Source of the DNA: Planctomycetaceae bacterium
GTDB lineage: Bacteria; Planctomycetota; Planctomycetia; Pirellulales; Thermoguttaceae
Direction of reading: 5' to 3'
Assembly (NCBI GenBank): GCA_003532715.1
Contig: DOEZ01000173.1
Coordinates: forward strand, 4,255-12,232
Length of the DNA stretch: 7,978 nt
Numbering within the stretch: the stretch's first letter is position 1; every line of letters starts with the position of its first letter. This document shows, piece by piece, positions 1-6,642 of this stretch. The notes under the pieces are model-generated. The model was not told the origin of the DNA. It made no database searches and saw only the letters and a program-made list of their open reading frames with translations. A program made the position numbers and the translations under genes.

Positions 1-764
1 GTGTGGTCGGAAACATGGATGTCGCACTCGCTTACTGTTTGCGCTCGACTCGCCAATACCTCGTCGAATATCCCCTGCCGCCAGATTGGCCAGCGGTGTG
101 CAGACAGCCTCTGGGCATATGCCACCGACGGAATGGCGCGTGCAAAACACGCCGCCTCAATGCCAAACGTCCCAGAGCCGCACATAGGGTCGGCGAGCGG
201 TTCATCAGTTTTCCAGTCCAACCAGAGGAGGGTCGCGGCAGCGATGTGCTCCGCCAAAGGCGCTTTCGCGGTACGCAAGCGATAGCCGCGCCGGTGCAGT
301 GGAGTGCTCGCGACATCCATACTCACCGTGCATTGGTCGTCCTGCATCCGCACCGCGACTTGAATGCAGTCGTCATCGGCGCAGGCCACGACGCCGGGAA
401 TGACATCGGTAATTGCTTGCTCAACGCGCTGCGCCACGGCATCGGAATGATACAGTCGAGAGCGGTGGCAAGTCGCGCGCACGTTCACCGCCAACTGTGG
501 CGAAATGAAGTCGCACCATGGCAGCACAGCGGCTTTGCGGCGTAGCTCGGGCAACTTCGTCGCCTGAAAACTCCCAATTCGGCATAGAACGTGTGAAATC
601 GTGCGGGACCAAACAGTCGCAGTAAGCATCTCGCGCAGTCCGCCACGAAACGTCACCCCTCCGGCGGTGGACTCGGCCATCGGAATGCCGAGGCGCGCCA
701 ATTCGGACTGTGTAACATTCTCGAAGCCGGGCAGAGCGGATGCGAAGATGGAATAATCGTTCAT
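1..764 (-). CDS. THUMP-domain class I RNA methyltransferase (RlmL/YpsC-like, COG0116), partial
   Basis: The reverse strand is open from an ATG at 764 to the window edge, giving 254 codons with no stop; the C-terminus lies outside the window. The N-terminus (IFASALPGFENVTQSEL, residues 6-22) resembles the opening ferredoxin-like and THUMP region of the family. Residues 156-162 (LHRRGYR) and 168-177 (APLAEHIAAA) are the conserved block ahead of the catalytic domain. Residues 192-199 (DPMCGSGT) followed by FGIEAA form the SAM-binding motif I. Known members are SAM-dependent methyltransferases, such as E. coli RlmL, which makes m2G2445 in 23S rRNA. The exact target here cannot be read because the catalytic NPP-type motif is outside the window. 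The Shine-Dalgarno sequence is weak (GGTGA about 6 bases upstream). No close downstream partner is visible. The family call is firm; the rRNA position is inference. Confidence 0.9.
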   Translation of the reverse strand, partial: MNDYSIFASALPGFENVTQSELARLGIPMAESTAGGVTFRGGLREMLTATVWSRTISHVLCRIGSFQATKLPELRRKAAVLPWCDFISPQLAVNVRATCHRSRLYHSDAVAQRVEQAITDVIPGVVACADDDCIQVAVRMQDDQCTVSMDVASTPLHRRGYRLRTAKAPLAEHIAAATLLWLDWKTDEPLADPMCGSGTFGIEAACFARAIPSVAYAQRLSAHRWPIWRQGIFDEVLASRAQTVSECDIHVSDH

Positions 765-833
765 GGAGTCACCGACGTGCGCCGTCGCTTAGTGCCGGAG
801 CGTTCAGAGTGCAAGTGCTCAAGGATACCTCGC

Positions 834-839
834 AGTATA
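834..839 (-). promoter_or_regulatory. Candidate -10 element upstream of the RNA methyltransferase
   Basis: On the reverse strand this hexamer reads TATACT, about 70 bases upstream of the methyltransferase ATG at 764. A TTAACA about 21 bases further upstream is only a poor -35 match because the spacing is too long. It is the best promoter-like element in this gap, but the support is a single motif. Confidence 0.2.
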
Positions 840-888
840 TCAGCGTCCTGACGTGTTGATTGTTAAGAATTGACGACGGTCTCCCGTT

Positions 889-903
889 CGGCGACAATCG
901 CCG
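889..903. repeat. Short perfect inverted repeat in the gap
   Basis: CGGCGA and TCGCCG flank a 3-base loop, forming a 6-bp GC-rich hairpin. No T-tract follows on either strand, so it is not a convincing terminator. It lies in the weakly coding stretch between the methyltransferase start and the flavoprotein remnant. It may be an operator or a chance palindrome. Confidence 0.3.
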
Positions 904-1007
904 GGCGTAAGGATCTCGAAATGGCCGGAGGGTAAATCTGGCCGGGGAAAGGAGACCATCGTCATGGATCAGTCTAGTTTGATTAGGCTGTTGGGGCAAG
1001 TGAGTGA

Positions 1008-1124
1008 AAACGAGTGCCCGGACTGTTTGTGGCCGGGGAGTTGCTCGACCTGGACGGCCCCATCGGCGGGTACAATCTTCAGGCCGCCTTCAGCACCGGC
1101 TACCTTGCCGGTGAGAGTGTCTAG
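1008..1124 (+). pseudogene. C-terminal remnant of a BaiN/HI0933-family NAD(P)/FAD-dependent oxidoreductase
   Basis: In the frame ending at the TAG at 1122-1124, about 38 codons read as the conserved C-terminal FAD-binding segment of HI0933/BaiN flavoproteins: VPGLFVAGE, then LLDLDGPIGGYNLQ, then AAFSTGYLAGESV. Full proteins of this family are about 400 residues. Here the frame meets a TGA at 1005-1007 immediately upstream, and the preceding sequence in that frame has further stops (TAG at 975-977 and 984-986). No N-terminal part is found in the other frames nearby. The sequence is therefore a truncated fossil and not an active enzyme. A different plus-strand frame across the same bases (964-1170, with an AGGAG upstream) gives no family-like protein. 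Family assignment is by motif recognition only. Confidence 0.72.
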
Positions 1125-1300
1125 CCGCAACGCCACCGGGGAAGCAGCTTGGCAAGGAATTACTGGCTAACCGCAAGTAATATAGGGGTGTGGTGGTGTG
1201 AGACCAATGGGGAATGCTTTTCCGACGAAAATGCCCGTTTCGGGATATCCCAGAAAACTACCGTATTCTGAGACAACGCTCCTGAGGGTGGTCAGGACTG
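1125..1300. other. Non-coding or degenerate stretch, nothing recognised
   Basis: No convincing gene is seen between the flavoprotein remnant and the end of the ribbon-helix-helix gene. Short open frames exist on both strands but give no recognisable or compositionally protein-like product. A 6-bp inverted repeat (ATTACT at 1159-1164, AGTAAT at 1176-1181) with an 11-base loop is present, without a T-tract. Together with 765-1004 this is an eroded interval. Confidence 0.5.
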
Positions 1301-1645
1301 TTATCGGCTCGTGGAACACGATCTTCGGTAATCGGCCAAGGCACGTTCGACAAGATGGCTTAGCTGGCAGCGGGCTTCCCAGGTCCACTCTCGGTAGTCG
1401 GCGATCAGAGTGCTGGTGATCCAGACGGTCACCTTTTCCTTCGGGGAAGTCGCAGTACCGGTGCCTGGCGGGCGTCCGCGTCTCACCGTGACGGGTAACT
1501 GCGAAGCTGATTCAACGGCAGATTGCCCGGCGGATGCGTTGAGCGTCGCTGCACGGCCAAGCTGATCGAGCGTTAATAGGCGCAGCGTGTAACGCATGAG
1601 CGCGCTGAGACCGGGAACACGCGAACTGTCCCGGACTGTCGACAT
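1301..1645 (-). CDS. Predicted ribbon-helix-helix DNA-binding protein, downstream of the photolyase
   Basis: This 114-residue protein is read from the ATG at 1645, with an AGG 5 bases upstream. A TTG at 1657 overlapping the photolyase stop is an alternative start. The C-terminal part looks like a ribbon-helix-helix fold. It has a short strand KVTVWI (residues 71-76), a helix over about 78-92 (TLIADYREWTWEARC) and a second helix over about 94-107 (LSHLVERALADYRR). A basic, proline-rich linker (RRGRPPGTG, residues 55-63) precedes it. The N-terminal block MRYTLRLLTLDQLGRAATL (17-35) is protein-like but I do not recognise it. The gene begins 8 bases after the photolyase stop, so the two are very probably co-transcribed. 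RHH proteins are usually dimeric repressors or antitoxin-type regulators, so a regulatory role is plausible. No toxin partner is visible. Fold from pattern only; function unknown. Confidence 0.6.
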   Translation of the reverse strand: MSTVRDSSRVPGLSALMRYTLRLLTLDQLGRAATLNASAGQSAVESASQLPVTVRRGRPPGTGTATSPKEKVTVWITSTLIADYREWTWEARCQLSHLVERALADYRRSCSTSR

Positions 1646-1653
1646 ATGCCTCG

Positions 1654-3207
1654 TCAACTGTACTTGTTGCGGATTCGCTCGGCCTCGCGTTGAATCGAAA
1701 CAAGTTCGCTCCGCGACTTTCGACTCAAATTGGCCGCCTGCATTCTCATCCGCTGGTTTCCAGCCAGTCTGGCGCGGTGGCGGTCCAGAAAATCCCAGTA
1801 CAACGTGCTAAAGGGACATGCTTTGTCTCCGCAGCTCACGCTGGGGTCGTAGCGACAGCCTTCACAGTAGTTGCTCATCCGCTCGATGTACTTGCCAGAG
1901 GCAGCGTACGGTTTTGAGGCCATGATCCCGCCGTCGGCGAATTGAGACATCCCGAACGTGTTCGGCAACTCGACCCATTCCACGGCGTCCACATAAACGG
2001 CCAGATACCACCTGTGGACCTCGCGAGGCTCCACTCCAAACAGAAGAGCGAAAAGCCCGGTGACCATTAGCCTCTGAATGTGATGCGCGTAGCCGTAATC
2101 GAGGGTTTGACCAATAACTTGGCGAAGACAATTCATGTCGGTTTCGGCATTCCAATAAAGCTTGGGTAATCGAATCCGGGTGTTCAGGGCGTTGCGATCC
2201 AGATACTCGGGCATGAACTGCCAATAGACGCCGCGAACATACTCCCGCCACCCGAGAATCTGGCGAATGAATCCCTCGACCGAGTTCAGCGACGCTTTGC
2301 CCGACCGATAAGCAGCCTCGACCTCCTCAAGCACGTCGCGCGGGTCGAGCAACTTCAGATTCAGTGCTGACGACAGGAGCGAGTGGTAGAGGAACGGCTG
2401 GCCTGACCACATGGCGTCCTGGTAGGTACCAAAGCTAGGCAGCCGGTGCGTGATGAAATCGCGAAGTGCCCGGCGGGCATCGCCTGGCGTCACAGGCCAG
2501 ACAAAGTGGTCGAGCCGCCCGGGATGGGAAGCAAAGGCCTTCTCCACTAAGCGGAGCACCTCGCGCGTGGTGGCATCCAGCGAAAAGGCGCGGGGCTGTC
2601 GGACACCTCGGGGGCCTTCAGACCCGAAGCTACTGCGGTTCTCTGGATCGAAGTTCCATTTTTCTCCCTCCGGCTGTCCATCATGCATGAGGATGCCCTT
2701 CTTGCGGCGCATCTGGCGGTAGAAGTATTCCATGCGGAGCTGTTTTCGCCCGGCGACATGTTCAGAAAACTCCTCGTGCGTGCATAGGAAGTGACGGTCC
2801 TCCCGCATCTCCATCGGCACCGTCAGTCTCCTGGCAGTCTCTACCATGAACTGCTTGACTCGCCATTCCCCGGGTTCGACAACAACGATCCGCTGTGGTT
2901 TGAGGCGATGGACTGCCCCCTCCAGTTCACGAGGGAGGCTACCGAGGTTATCAGGATCGTCGAGCTGGCGGTACAATACGGGAATACCCCGCTCGTGCAG
3001 CGCATCCCGGTAGTGCCGCATGGCGGCCAGGAACAGGGCGATACGCGCCTTGTGGGACCACACATAGGTGGACTCCTCTGCCACTTCCGCCATCCAGACG
3101 GCATCATGCTGTATATCTAAACCATCCAAGGCAGCCGACTTCAGATCAAGCTGATCGCCCAAGATCACCACCAGGTGGCGCACAGGAGGGCGAAGTGAAC
3201 GAGCCAT
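1654..3207 (-). CDS. Iron-sulfur bacterial cryptochrome/photolyase (PhrB-like, probable (6-4) photolyase)
   Basis: This 517-residue protein belongs to the FeS-BCP (COG3046) branch of the photolyase/cryptochrome superfamily. It begins with the Rossmann-like N-terminal domain typical of the group (HLVVILGDQLD, residues 11-21) and continues into the helical FAD-binding domain, with the blocks EGFIRQILGWREYVRG and FGMSQFADGG. Four cysteines, C360, C448, C451 and C464, match the spacing of the 4Fe-4S ligands of Agrobacterium PhrB (C350, C438, C441, C454), all shifted by ten. The pair H375-H376 likewise matches the active-site histidines H365-H366. Known PhrB uses FAD plus a ribityllumazine antenna and repairs (6-4) photoproducts with blue light. 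The same role is inferred here. C459 is an additional cysteine inside the cluster loop. The gene is divergent from the deaminase operon and followed directly by a small RHH gene. The start ATG at 3207 has only a weak ribosome site. The protein length is usual for the family. Confidence 0.93.
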   Translation of the reverse strand: MARSLRPPVRHLVVILGDQLDLKSAALDGLDIQHDAVWMAEVAEESTYVWSHKARIALFLAAMRHYRDALHERGIPVLYRQLDDPDNLGSLPRELEGAVHRLKPQRIVVVEPGEWRVKQFMVETARRLTVPMEMREDRHFLCTHEEFSEHVAGRKQLRMEYFYRQMRRKKGILMHDGQPEGEKWNFDPENRSSFGSEGPRGVRQPRAFSLDATTREVLRLVEKAFASHPGRLDHFVWPVTPGDARRALRDFITHRLPSFGTYQDAMWSGQPFLYHSLLSSALNLKLLDPRDVLEEVEAAYRSGKASLNSVEGFIRQILGWREYVRGVYWQFMPEYLDRNALNTRIRLPKLYWNAETDMNCLRQVIGQTLDYGYAHHIQRLMVTGLFALLFGVEPREVHRWYLAVYVDAVEWVELPNTFGMSQFADGGIMASKPYAASGKYIERMSNYCEGCRYDPSVSCGDKACPFSTLYWDFLDRHRARLAGNQRMRMQAANLSRKSRSELVSIQREAERIRNKYS

Positions 3208-3373
3208 GATCGGCCTGTCCGTTTTGCGGTGTTTAAGTGTTGGGGGGTGGGATGGCGTGGCGAAGGTTCTCCGCGTAGGATATTCTACGCGAGCGACCTG
3301 TTCTGCGGAACGGGTGGGATCGCCTTGCTGTCCGGTCAGAGATCCCTCTGGTGAAGGGAGATTGTGATCCTCA
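3208..3373. promoter_or_regulatory. Divergent promoter region between photolyase and deaminase operon
   Basis: These 166 bases separate two gene starts pointing away from each other, so both promoters should lie here. I see no consensus sigma-70 pair that I would call with confidence. It contains a perfect palindrome at 3272-3291 (listed separately) and a looser pair of GGGATC/GATCCC arms (3316-3321 and 3341-3346). AAGGGAG at 3354-3360 is the likely ribosome site of the deaminase gene, with a rather long 13-base spacer. Confidence 0.55.
3272..3291. promoter_or_regulatory. 20-bp perfect inverted repeat, candidate operator
   Basis: The arms CGCGTAG (3272-3278) and CTACGCG (3285-3291) are perfect complements around a 6-base AT-rich centre. 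The site lies near the middle of the divergent region, 65 bases from the photolyase start and 82 bases from the deaminase start. An AT centre between GC arms suits a dimeric repressor. A local regulator candidate is the RHH protein at 1301-1645. It is not followed by a T-tract, so a terminator is less likely. Binding is inference. Confidence 0.4.
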
Positions 3374-3847
3374 ATGATAGACTATTCTTCGCACGAGCCA
3401 TTCATGCGCCGAGCCATCGCCCTGGCCGCCACCAGTCCTTCGGCGCCCTTTGCCGCAGTCCTGGTGGACATTGGCTCGAACGAGATCGTGGCCGAAGCAA
3501 TCAATCGCCACAGCGAGAATCCCACGTGGCATGGGGAAATCGACGCCTTCAACCGCGCGGCAGCGGAACATGATGTGAACGGGACAGGAATGCGGCGGTA
3601 TACCACGGCCGAGCCCTGTTGCATGTGCCAGGGTGCCATCCTCTGGGCGGGGATTCGGGAGGTCGTTTTTGGCACCTCAATCAGTACGCTCAAGCAGTTG
3701 GGCTGGAAGCAGATCGACATCCCGGCCGAAGAGGTCACGCGGCGAACGGCGTTTGCCCAGTGCCGGTTAATCGGTGGCGTCCTGGAAGCCGAGTGCGATC
3801 AGCTTTTTCGACGGGCCATGGGCATCACGGGAGGATGTTCTTCATGA
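3374..3847 (+). CDS. Zinc-dependent nucleoside/base deaminase (cytidine deaminase fold)
   Basis: This 157-residue protein is of usual length for CMP/dCMP-type or guanine-type deaminases. The zinc site is visible: H53 in WHGEID with E55 as the proton shuttle, and C82 and C85 in EPCCMC, followed by QGAILWAGI. N44 (EAINRH) sits where substrate-binding asparagine is found in the family. The protein therefore should hydrolytically deaminate a base, nucleoside or related aromatic amine in the cytoplasm. The exact substrate cannot be read. The middle residue of the HxE motif is glycine, where alanine is usual. The start ATG at 3374 is the only sensible one, as upstream in-frame codons run into a TGA. 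This is the first gene of a three-gene operon; its TGA overlaps the ATG of the flavin protein (ATGA). It could be annotated as a tRNA-adenosine-deaminase relative, but the sequence looks more like the small-molecule nucleoside deaminases. Confidence 0.88.
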   Translation: MIDYSSHEPFMRRAIALAATSPSAPFAAVLVDIGSNEIVAEAINRHSENPTWHGEIDAFNRAAAEHDVNGTGMRRYTTAEPCCMCQGAILWAGIREVVFGTSISTLKQLGWKQIDIPAEEVTRRTAFAQCRLIGGVLEAECDQLFRRAMGITGGCSS

Positions 3848-4362
3848 ATGAACCTGACGAATTGGACCTGTCCGACCGCGTGATGATGGGAGACGGTGGG
3901 GTTTCCGAGGACAGCGATCTAGCCACGCGAATCGGGCGTTTGGTACGCGAGAGGCCCTACGGCGTCTTATGTACGCAGAGCCAGTCGCAGCCCTACGGGT
4001 CCCTGGTAGCGCTGGCGGCGACCGACGACCTGACGACATTCGTTTTCTCGACGCCAATCGCGACGAGGAAGTATCGTCTGCTCTCCGAGTGCGACCACGT
4101 GGCCTTGGTAATCGACAGCCGGTCCGGGGCGCCGGCCGAACTGATGCAAGTCGAGGCGGTGACCGCTACGGGGCGGGCTCACGTGGTTCCGCCGGGTCCA
4201 GACTTTGAACACTGGGCCGGCCTGCTCATTGCGTGCCATCCGCACCTGGCGGCATTTGTGCGGGCGGAATCGTCGGCCTTGGTCCGCGTCGAGGTCGTCC
4301 GCTATTTCCACGTCTGTCGTTTTCAGGAGGTCCGCCAGTGGGTCCCCAGCCGAACTACGTAA
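3844..4362 (+). CDS. Pyridoxamine 5'-phosphate oxidase-like FMN-binding split-barrel protein
   Basis: This is a 172-residue protein. The ATG at 3844 is chosen because GGAGG lies 9 bases upstream (3830-3834) and because it overlaps the deaminase stop. An ATG at 3835 sits directly on the Shine-Dalgarno sequence and is less likely. Residues from about 25 follow the PNPOx-like pattern: a helix (LATRIGRLVRERP), then strands with GVLCTQ and PYGSLVALAATDD. FVFSTPIATRKYRLL and DHVALVIDSRSG come next, as in flavin-binding split barrels of the HugZ/PNPOx-like superfamily. The C-terminal half carries VEAVTATGRAHVV. Members bind FMN, F420 or heme and carry out varied redox chemistry; the cofactor and substrate are not readable here. 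The first 24 residues are acidic and probably disordered. Its last 25 bases overlap the dikinase gene. The fold is fairly sure, the function open. Confidence 0.82.
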   Translation: MNEPDELDLSDRVMMGDGGVSEDSDLATRIGRLVRERPYGVLCTQSQSQPYGSLVALAATDDLTTFVFSTPIATRKYRLLSECDHVALVIDSRSGAPAELMQVEAVTATGRAHVVPPGPDFEHWAGLLIACHPHLAAFVRAESSALVRVEVVRYFHVCRFQEVRQWVPSRTT

Positions 4363-6608
4363 TCCCGCTTGCAGACGTGGACGGTTCCCACGAGCCACTC
4401 GTCGGCGGTAAGTCGGCGCGACTGGGAACCTTGGCCGACGCGGGCCATCCGATAGCGCCGGGCTTCTGTGTGACCATTCGGGCCTACGAGCTTTTCCTTG
4501 CCGAGTCGCGGCTGGAGAGCCTGGTTCGCATGGAACTGGATCGCAAGCGGTTCGAGGACATGCGTTGGGAGGAAATCTGGGACGCTGCCTTGCGAATCCG
4601 CTCCGCCTTCCTGTCGCACCCCGTTCCCGCAGAGGTGGCGGTGGCTGTTATTGAGGCTTTGGCGCCATATCCTGCGGACACCGCCTGGGCGGTGAGGTCT
4701 TCGGCTCCGGGGGAAGATTCTGCAAACCGCTCCTTTGCCGGATTGCACGAGTCGTACGTCGGGGTTGTGGGACGCCAGGCAGTAATCGATGCCCTCCGAT
4801 TGGTTTGGGCCTCGTTGTGGTCTGATGCAGCCATGCTGTATCGGCAAGAGCTTGGCCTCGATCCGGCACGGAGTCGGATGGCGGTACTGGTGCAGGCCAT
4901 GCGAACGGAAGAAGTTTCGGGCGTTGCCTTCGGATGCGATCCTCGGAAGCTCTCCTGCGAGTTCGCAATCGTGGAAGCGGTTCCGGGGCTCTGCTCCGGA
5001 CTGGTCGATGGACAAGTCGATCCCGACTGGTGGCAACTGCGACGGTCCGACGGGACGATCGTCGAGTGGCGTCCGGGCAGCCGGGACGAAGTAGGCACGC
5101 CATCTCCGCTACTCCAAGAGCAGGACCTGAGCCATTTGCTCGGCGTGCTGATCGGTGTGGAATCGCTTTTCGCCTGGCCACCGGATATTGAGTGGACGGG
5201 CCGGGCAAAGCGATTCACACTCCTCCAGGCGAGGCCGATCACTACGTTGGCCCCCGATGGCAAGGACAAAAGGGGCTGGTATCTCACGCTGCGGCCGGGA
5301 ATGGCTCGCCTGCGGAAGCTGCGTACTCGCGTTGCCGAAGAGTTGATTCCCGCACTTGAAGCGGAGGGAATACGCCTGGCAGCCGAAGACCTCGAAGCCC
5401 GCACCAATGAGCAACTGGCGGAGGCGATCGAAGAGCGATTGGCCTCGGTCAAGCGGTGGACGAAGACCTACTGGGACGAGTTCATCCCGTTTGCCCATGG
5501 TGTCCGCCGTCTGGCTGTCTACTACAACGATGCCGTGCGACCCGAGGACCCTTATGAGTTCGTTGGCTTGTTACAGGGCGAGGATCTCTTGGCGACTCAA
5601 CGAAATGCTGCCCTTCAATCACTCGCTGGCCGATTGAGGCACAATACGCCGCTGTGCGACGCGATCGAGAAAGCATGCGGTTCGACATCGACGGACGCAA
5701 TGAATTGGCAGCAGGACGTACTTGCGGCTGTACGTTCTCTTATGGGAGGCGAATCCTTCCTGACGGAGTTCCGCCGGACTCTCGAAAGCGTTCTCGACCT
5801 TGCCTACGGAAACACTCGGCTTTCGGACCGGCCTGATCTGATTCTGCGGACGGTTTTGGAAATGGCTCGCTCAATCGATCAGGACGTTCGTCGAACGACA
5901 AAATCAGGAATCCAGACCGCCGAGACGCTGACGCAACGGCTGTTGGCGGCGGTCGGACCTGAACGGCGCGAAGAAGCTCTGGAGACCCTTGAGATCGGGA
6001 AGCTCAGTTGGCGGCTCCGCGATAACGATAACCTGCTGCTGGCGCGTGTGGAGTCGCAGTTGATTCGGGCGATCGACGTGGCCGCGCGGAGGCTCAAGTC
6101 CACGGACCGTCTAGCCCCCGGAGCCAAGGTCACGGACAAGGCAGCAGGGCCGATCATCGCAGGCTTGCGTGACCGGACTGCGGGAGAAATCGTTCTTCTG
6201 GAGGAGACGGAGACGGAGCGGGTCACGAAATCCGTTTGTCCGGATGAAACACCCAGACAGCTCATCGGTCAGCCGGCCGCGCCCGGGCTGGAGACCGGAA
6301 CGGTGCGGTGCATCCGCAGCAGCGAAGACCTGGGCCGATTCCAAGCGGGGGAAGTCCTGGTTTGCGACGCGATCCAGCCGATGATGACGCATCTGGTTCC
6401 GCTTGCCTCGGCGATCGTGGAACGGCGCGGCGGGATGCTCATTCACGGAGCCATCATCGCCCGCGAGTTGGGCATACCCTGCGTCAATGGGATCCCCAAC
6501 GTTGTCGACGCGCTCAAGGATGCAGACTTGGTGACCGTGGACGGCTACTTGGGCATTGTCACTATCGGCCTACCCGAATTCGACTTGGAACTGGCGGAAA
6601 CGAGGTAA
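4338..6608 (+). CDS. PEP-synthase/rifampin-phosphotransferase-like dikinase (ATP-grasp plus phosphohistidine domain)
   Basis: Translation most likely starts at the GTG at 4338. AGGAGG lies 7 bases upstream (4325-4330), and the encoded protein then begins with the family's N-terminus (VIPLADVDG, LVGGKSARLG). The product is 756 residues. Residues 1-302 are the PPDK_N ATP-binding domain: AVRSSAPGED with R120, SFAGLHESYVGVVG, DIEW at 283-286 and the closing QARPIT at 297-302. Residues about 303-640 form a helical middle region I do not recognise. Residues 642-756 are the swivelling phosphohistidine domain (PAAPGLETGTV), with the catalytic histidine H703 in MLIHGAIIARELGIP. The C-terminal PEP/pyruvate TIM barrel of true PEP synthase and PPDK is absent. 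The order ATP domain, middle domain, His domain equals that of rifampin phosphotransferase (about 860 residues). It probably moves the beta-phosphate of ATP through H703 to an unknown acceptor, releasing AMP and phosphate. It is the last gene of the operon and overlaps the flavin protein gene by 25 bases. Confidence 0.87.
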   Translation: MGPQPNYVIPLADVDGSHEPLVGGKSARLGTLADAGHPIAPGFCVTIRAYELFLAESRLESLVRMELDRKRFEDMRWEEIWDAALRIRSAFLSHPVPAEVAVAVIEALAPYPADTAWAVRSSAPGEDSANRSFAGLHESYVGVVGRQAVIDALRLVWASLWSDAAMLYRQELGLDPARSRMAVLVQAMRTEEVSGVAFGCDPRKLSCEFAIVEAVPGLCSGLVDGQVDPDWWQLRRSDGTIVEWRPGSRDEVGTPSPLLQEQDLSHLLGVLIGVESLFAWPPDIEWTGRAKRFTLLQARPITTLAPDGKDKRGWYLTLRPGMARLRKLRTRVAEELIPALEAEGIRLAAEDLEARTNEQLAEAIEERLASVKRWTKTYWDEFIPFAHGVRRLAVYYNDAVRPEDPYEFVGLLQGEDLLATQRNAALQSLAGRLRHNTPLCDAIEKACGSTSTDAMNWQQDVLAAVRSLMGGESFLTEFRRTLESVLDLAYGNTRLSDRPDLILRTVLEMARSIDQDVRRTTKSGIQTAETLTQRLLAAVGPERREEALETLEIGKLSWRLRDNDNLLLARVESQLIRAIDVAARRLKSTDRLAPGAKVTDKAAGPIIAGLRDRTAGEIVLLEETETERVTKSVCPDETPRQLIGQPAAPGLETGTVRCIRSSEDLGRFQAGEVLVCDAIQPMMTHLVPLASAIVERRGGMLIHGAIIARELGIPCVNGIPNVVDALKDADLVTVDGYLGIVTIGLPEFDLELAETR

Positions 6609-6642
6609 TGCTGTTTTCGGGTCTGCGAGGACAGATAGGCGG
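6609..6642. other. Short convergent junction without an obvious terminator
   Basis: Only 34 bases separate the ends of the dikinase gene and the facing peroxidase gene. No stable hairpin with a T-tract is visible on either strand. Read-through, or termination within the facing genes, is possible. Confidence 0.5.

Noticed and set aside
964..1170. A 68-codon plus-strand frame with a good AGGAG ahead of its ATG.
   Set aside because: Its product is not family-like, and another frame over the same bases encodes the conserved flavoprotein C-terminus. The good ribosome site may be coincidental.
1167..1419. Two 73-codon frames on opposite strands (1167-1388 and 1198-1419).
   Set aside because: No recognisable motif, no convincing ribosome site, and they overlap each other and the end of the RHH gene.
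3619..3843. Extending the flavin protein upstream to 3619.
   Set aside because: The extra residues are a shadow of the deaminase gene. The ATG at 3844 has a good Shine-Dalgarno sequence and an ATGA overlap.
4233..4337. Extending the dikinase upstream to an ATG at 4233.
   Set aside because: The extension lies inside the flavin protein gene, is low-complexity, and ignores the strong AGGAGG placed for the GTG at 4338.
4484..5452. A 322-codon minus-strand frame opposite the dikinase, plus a neighbouring one at 4323-5036.
   Set aside because: Serine- and arginine-rich shadow products on the opposite strand of a gene with clear conserved domains. No family motif is visible.
4338..6608. Naming the dikinase ppsA or PEP synthase.
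   Set aside because: The PEP-binding C-terminal barrel required for that reaction is missing.
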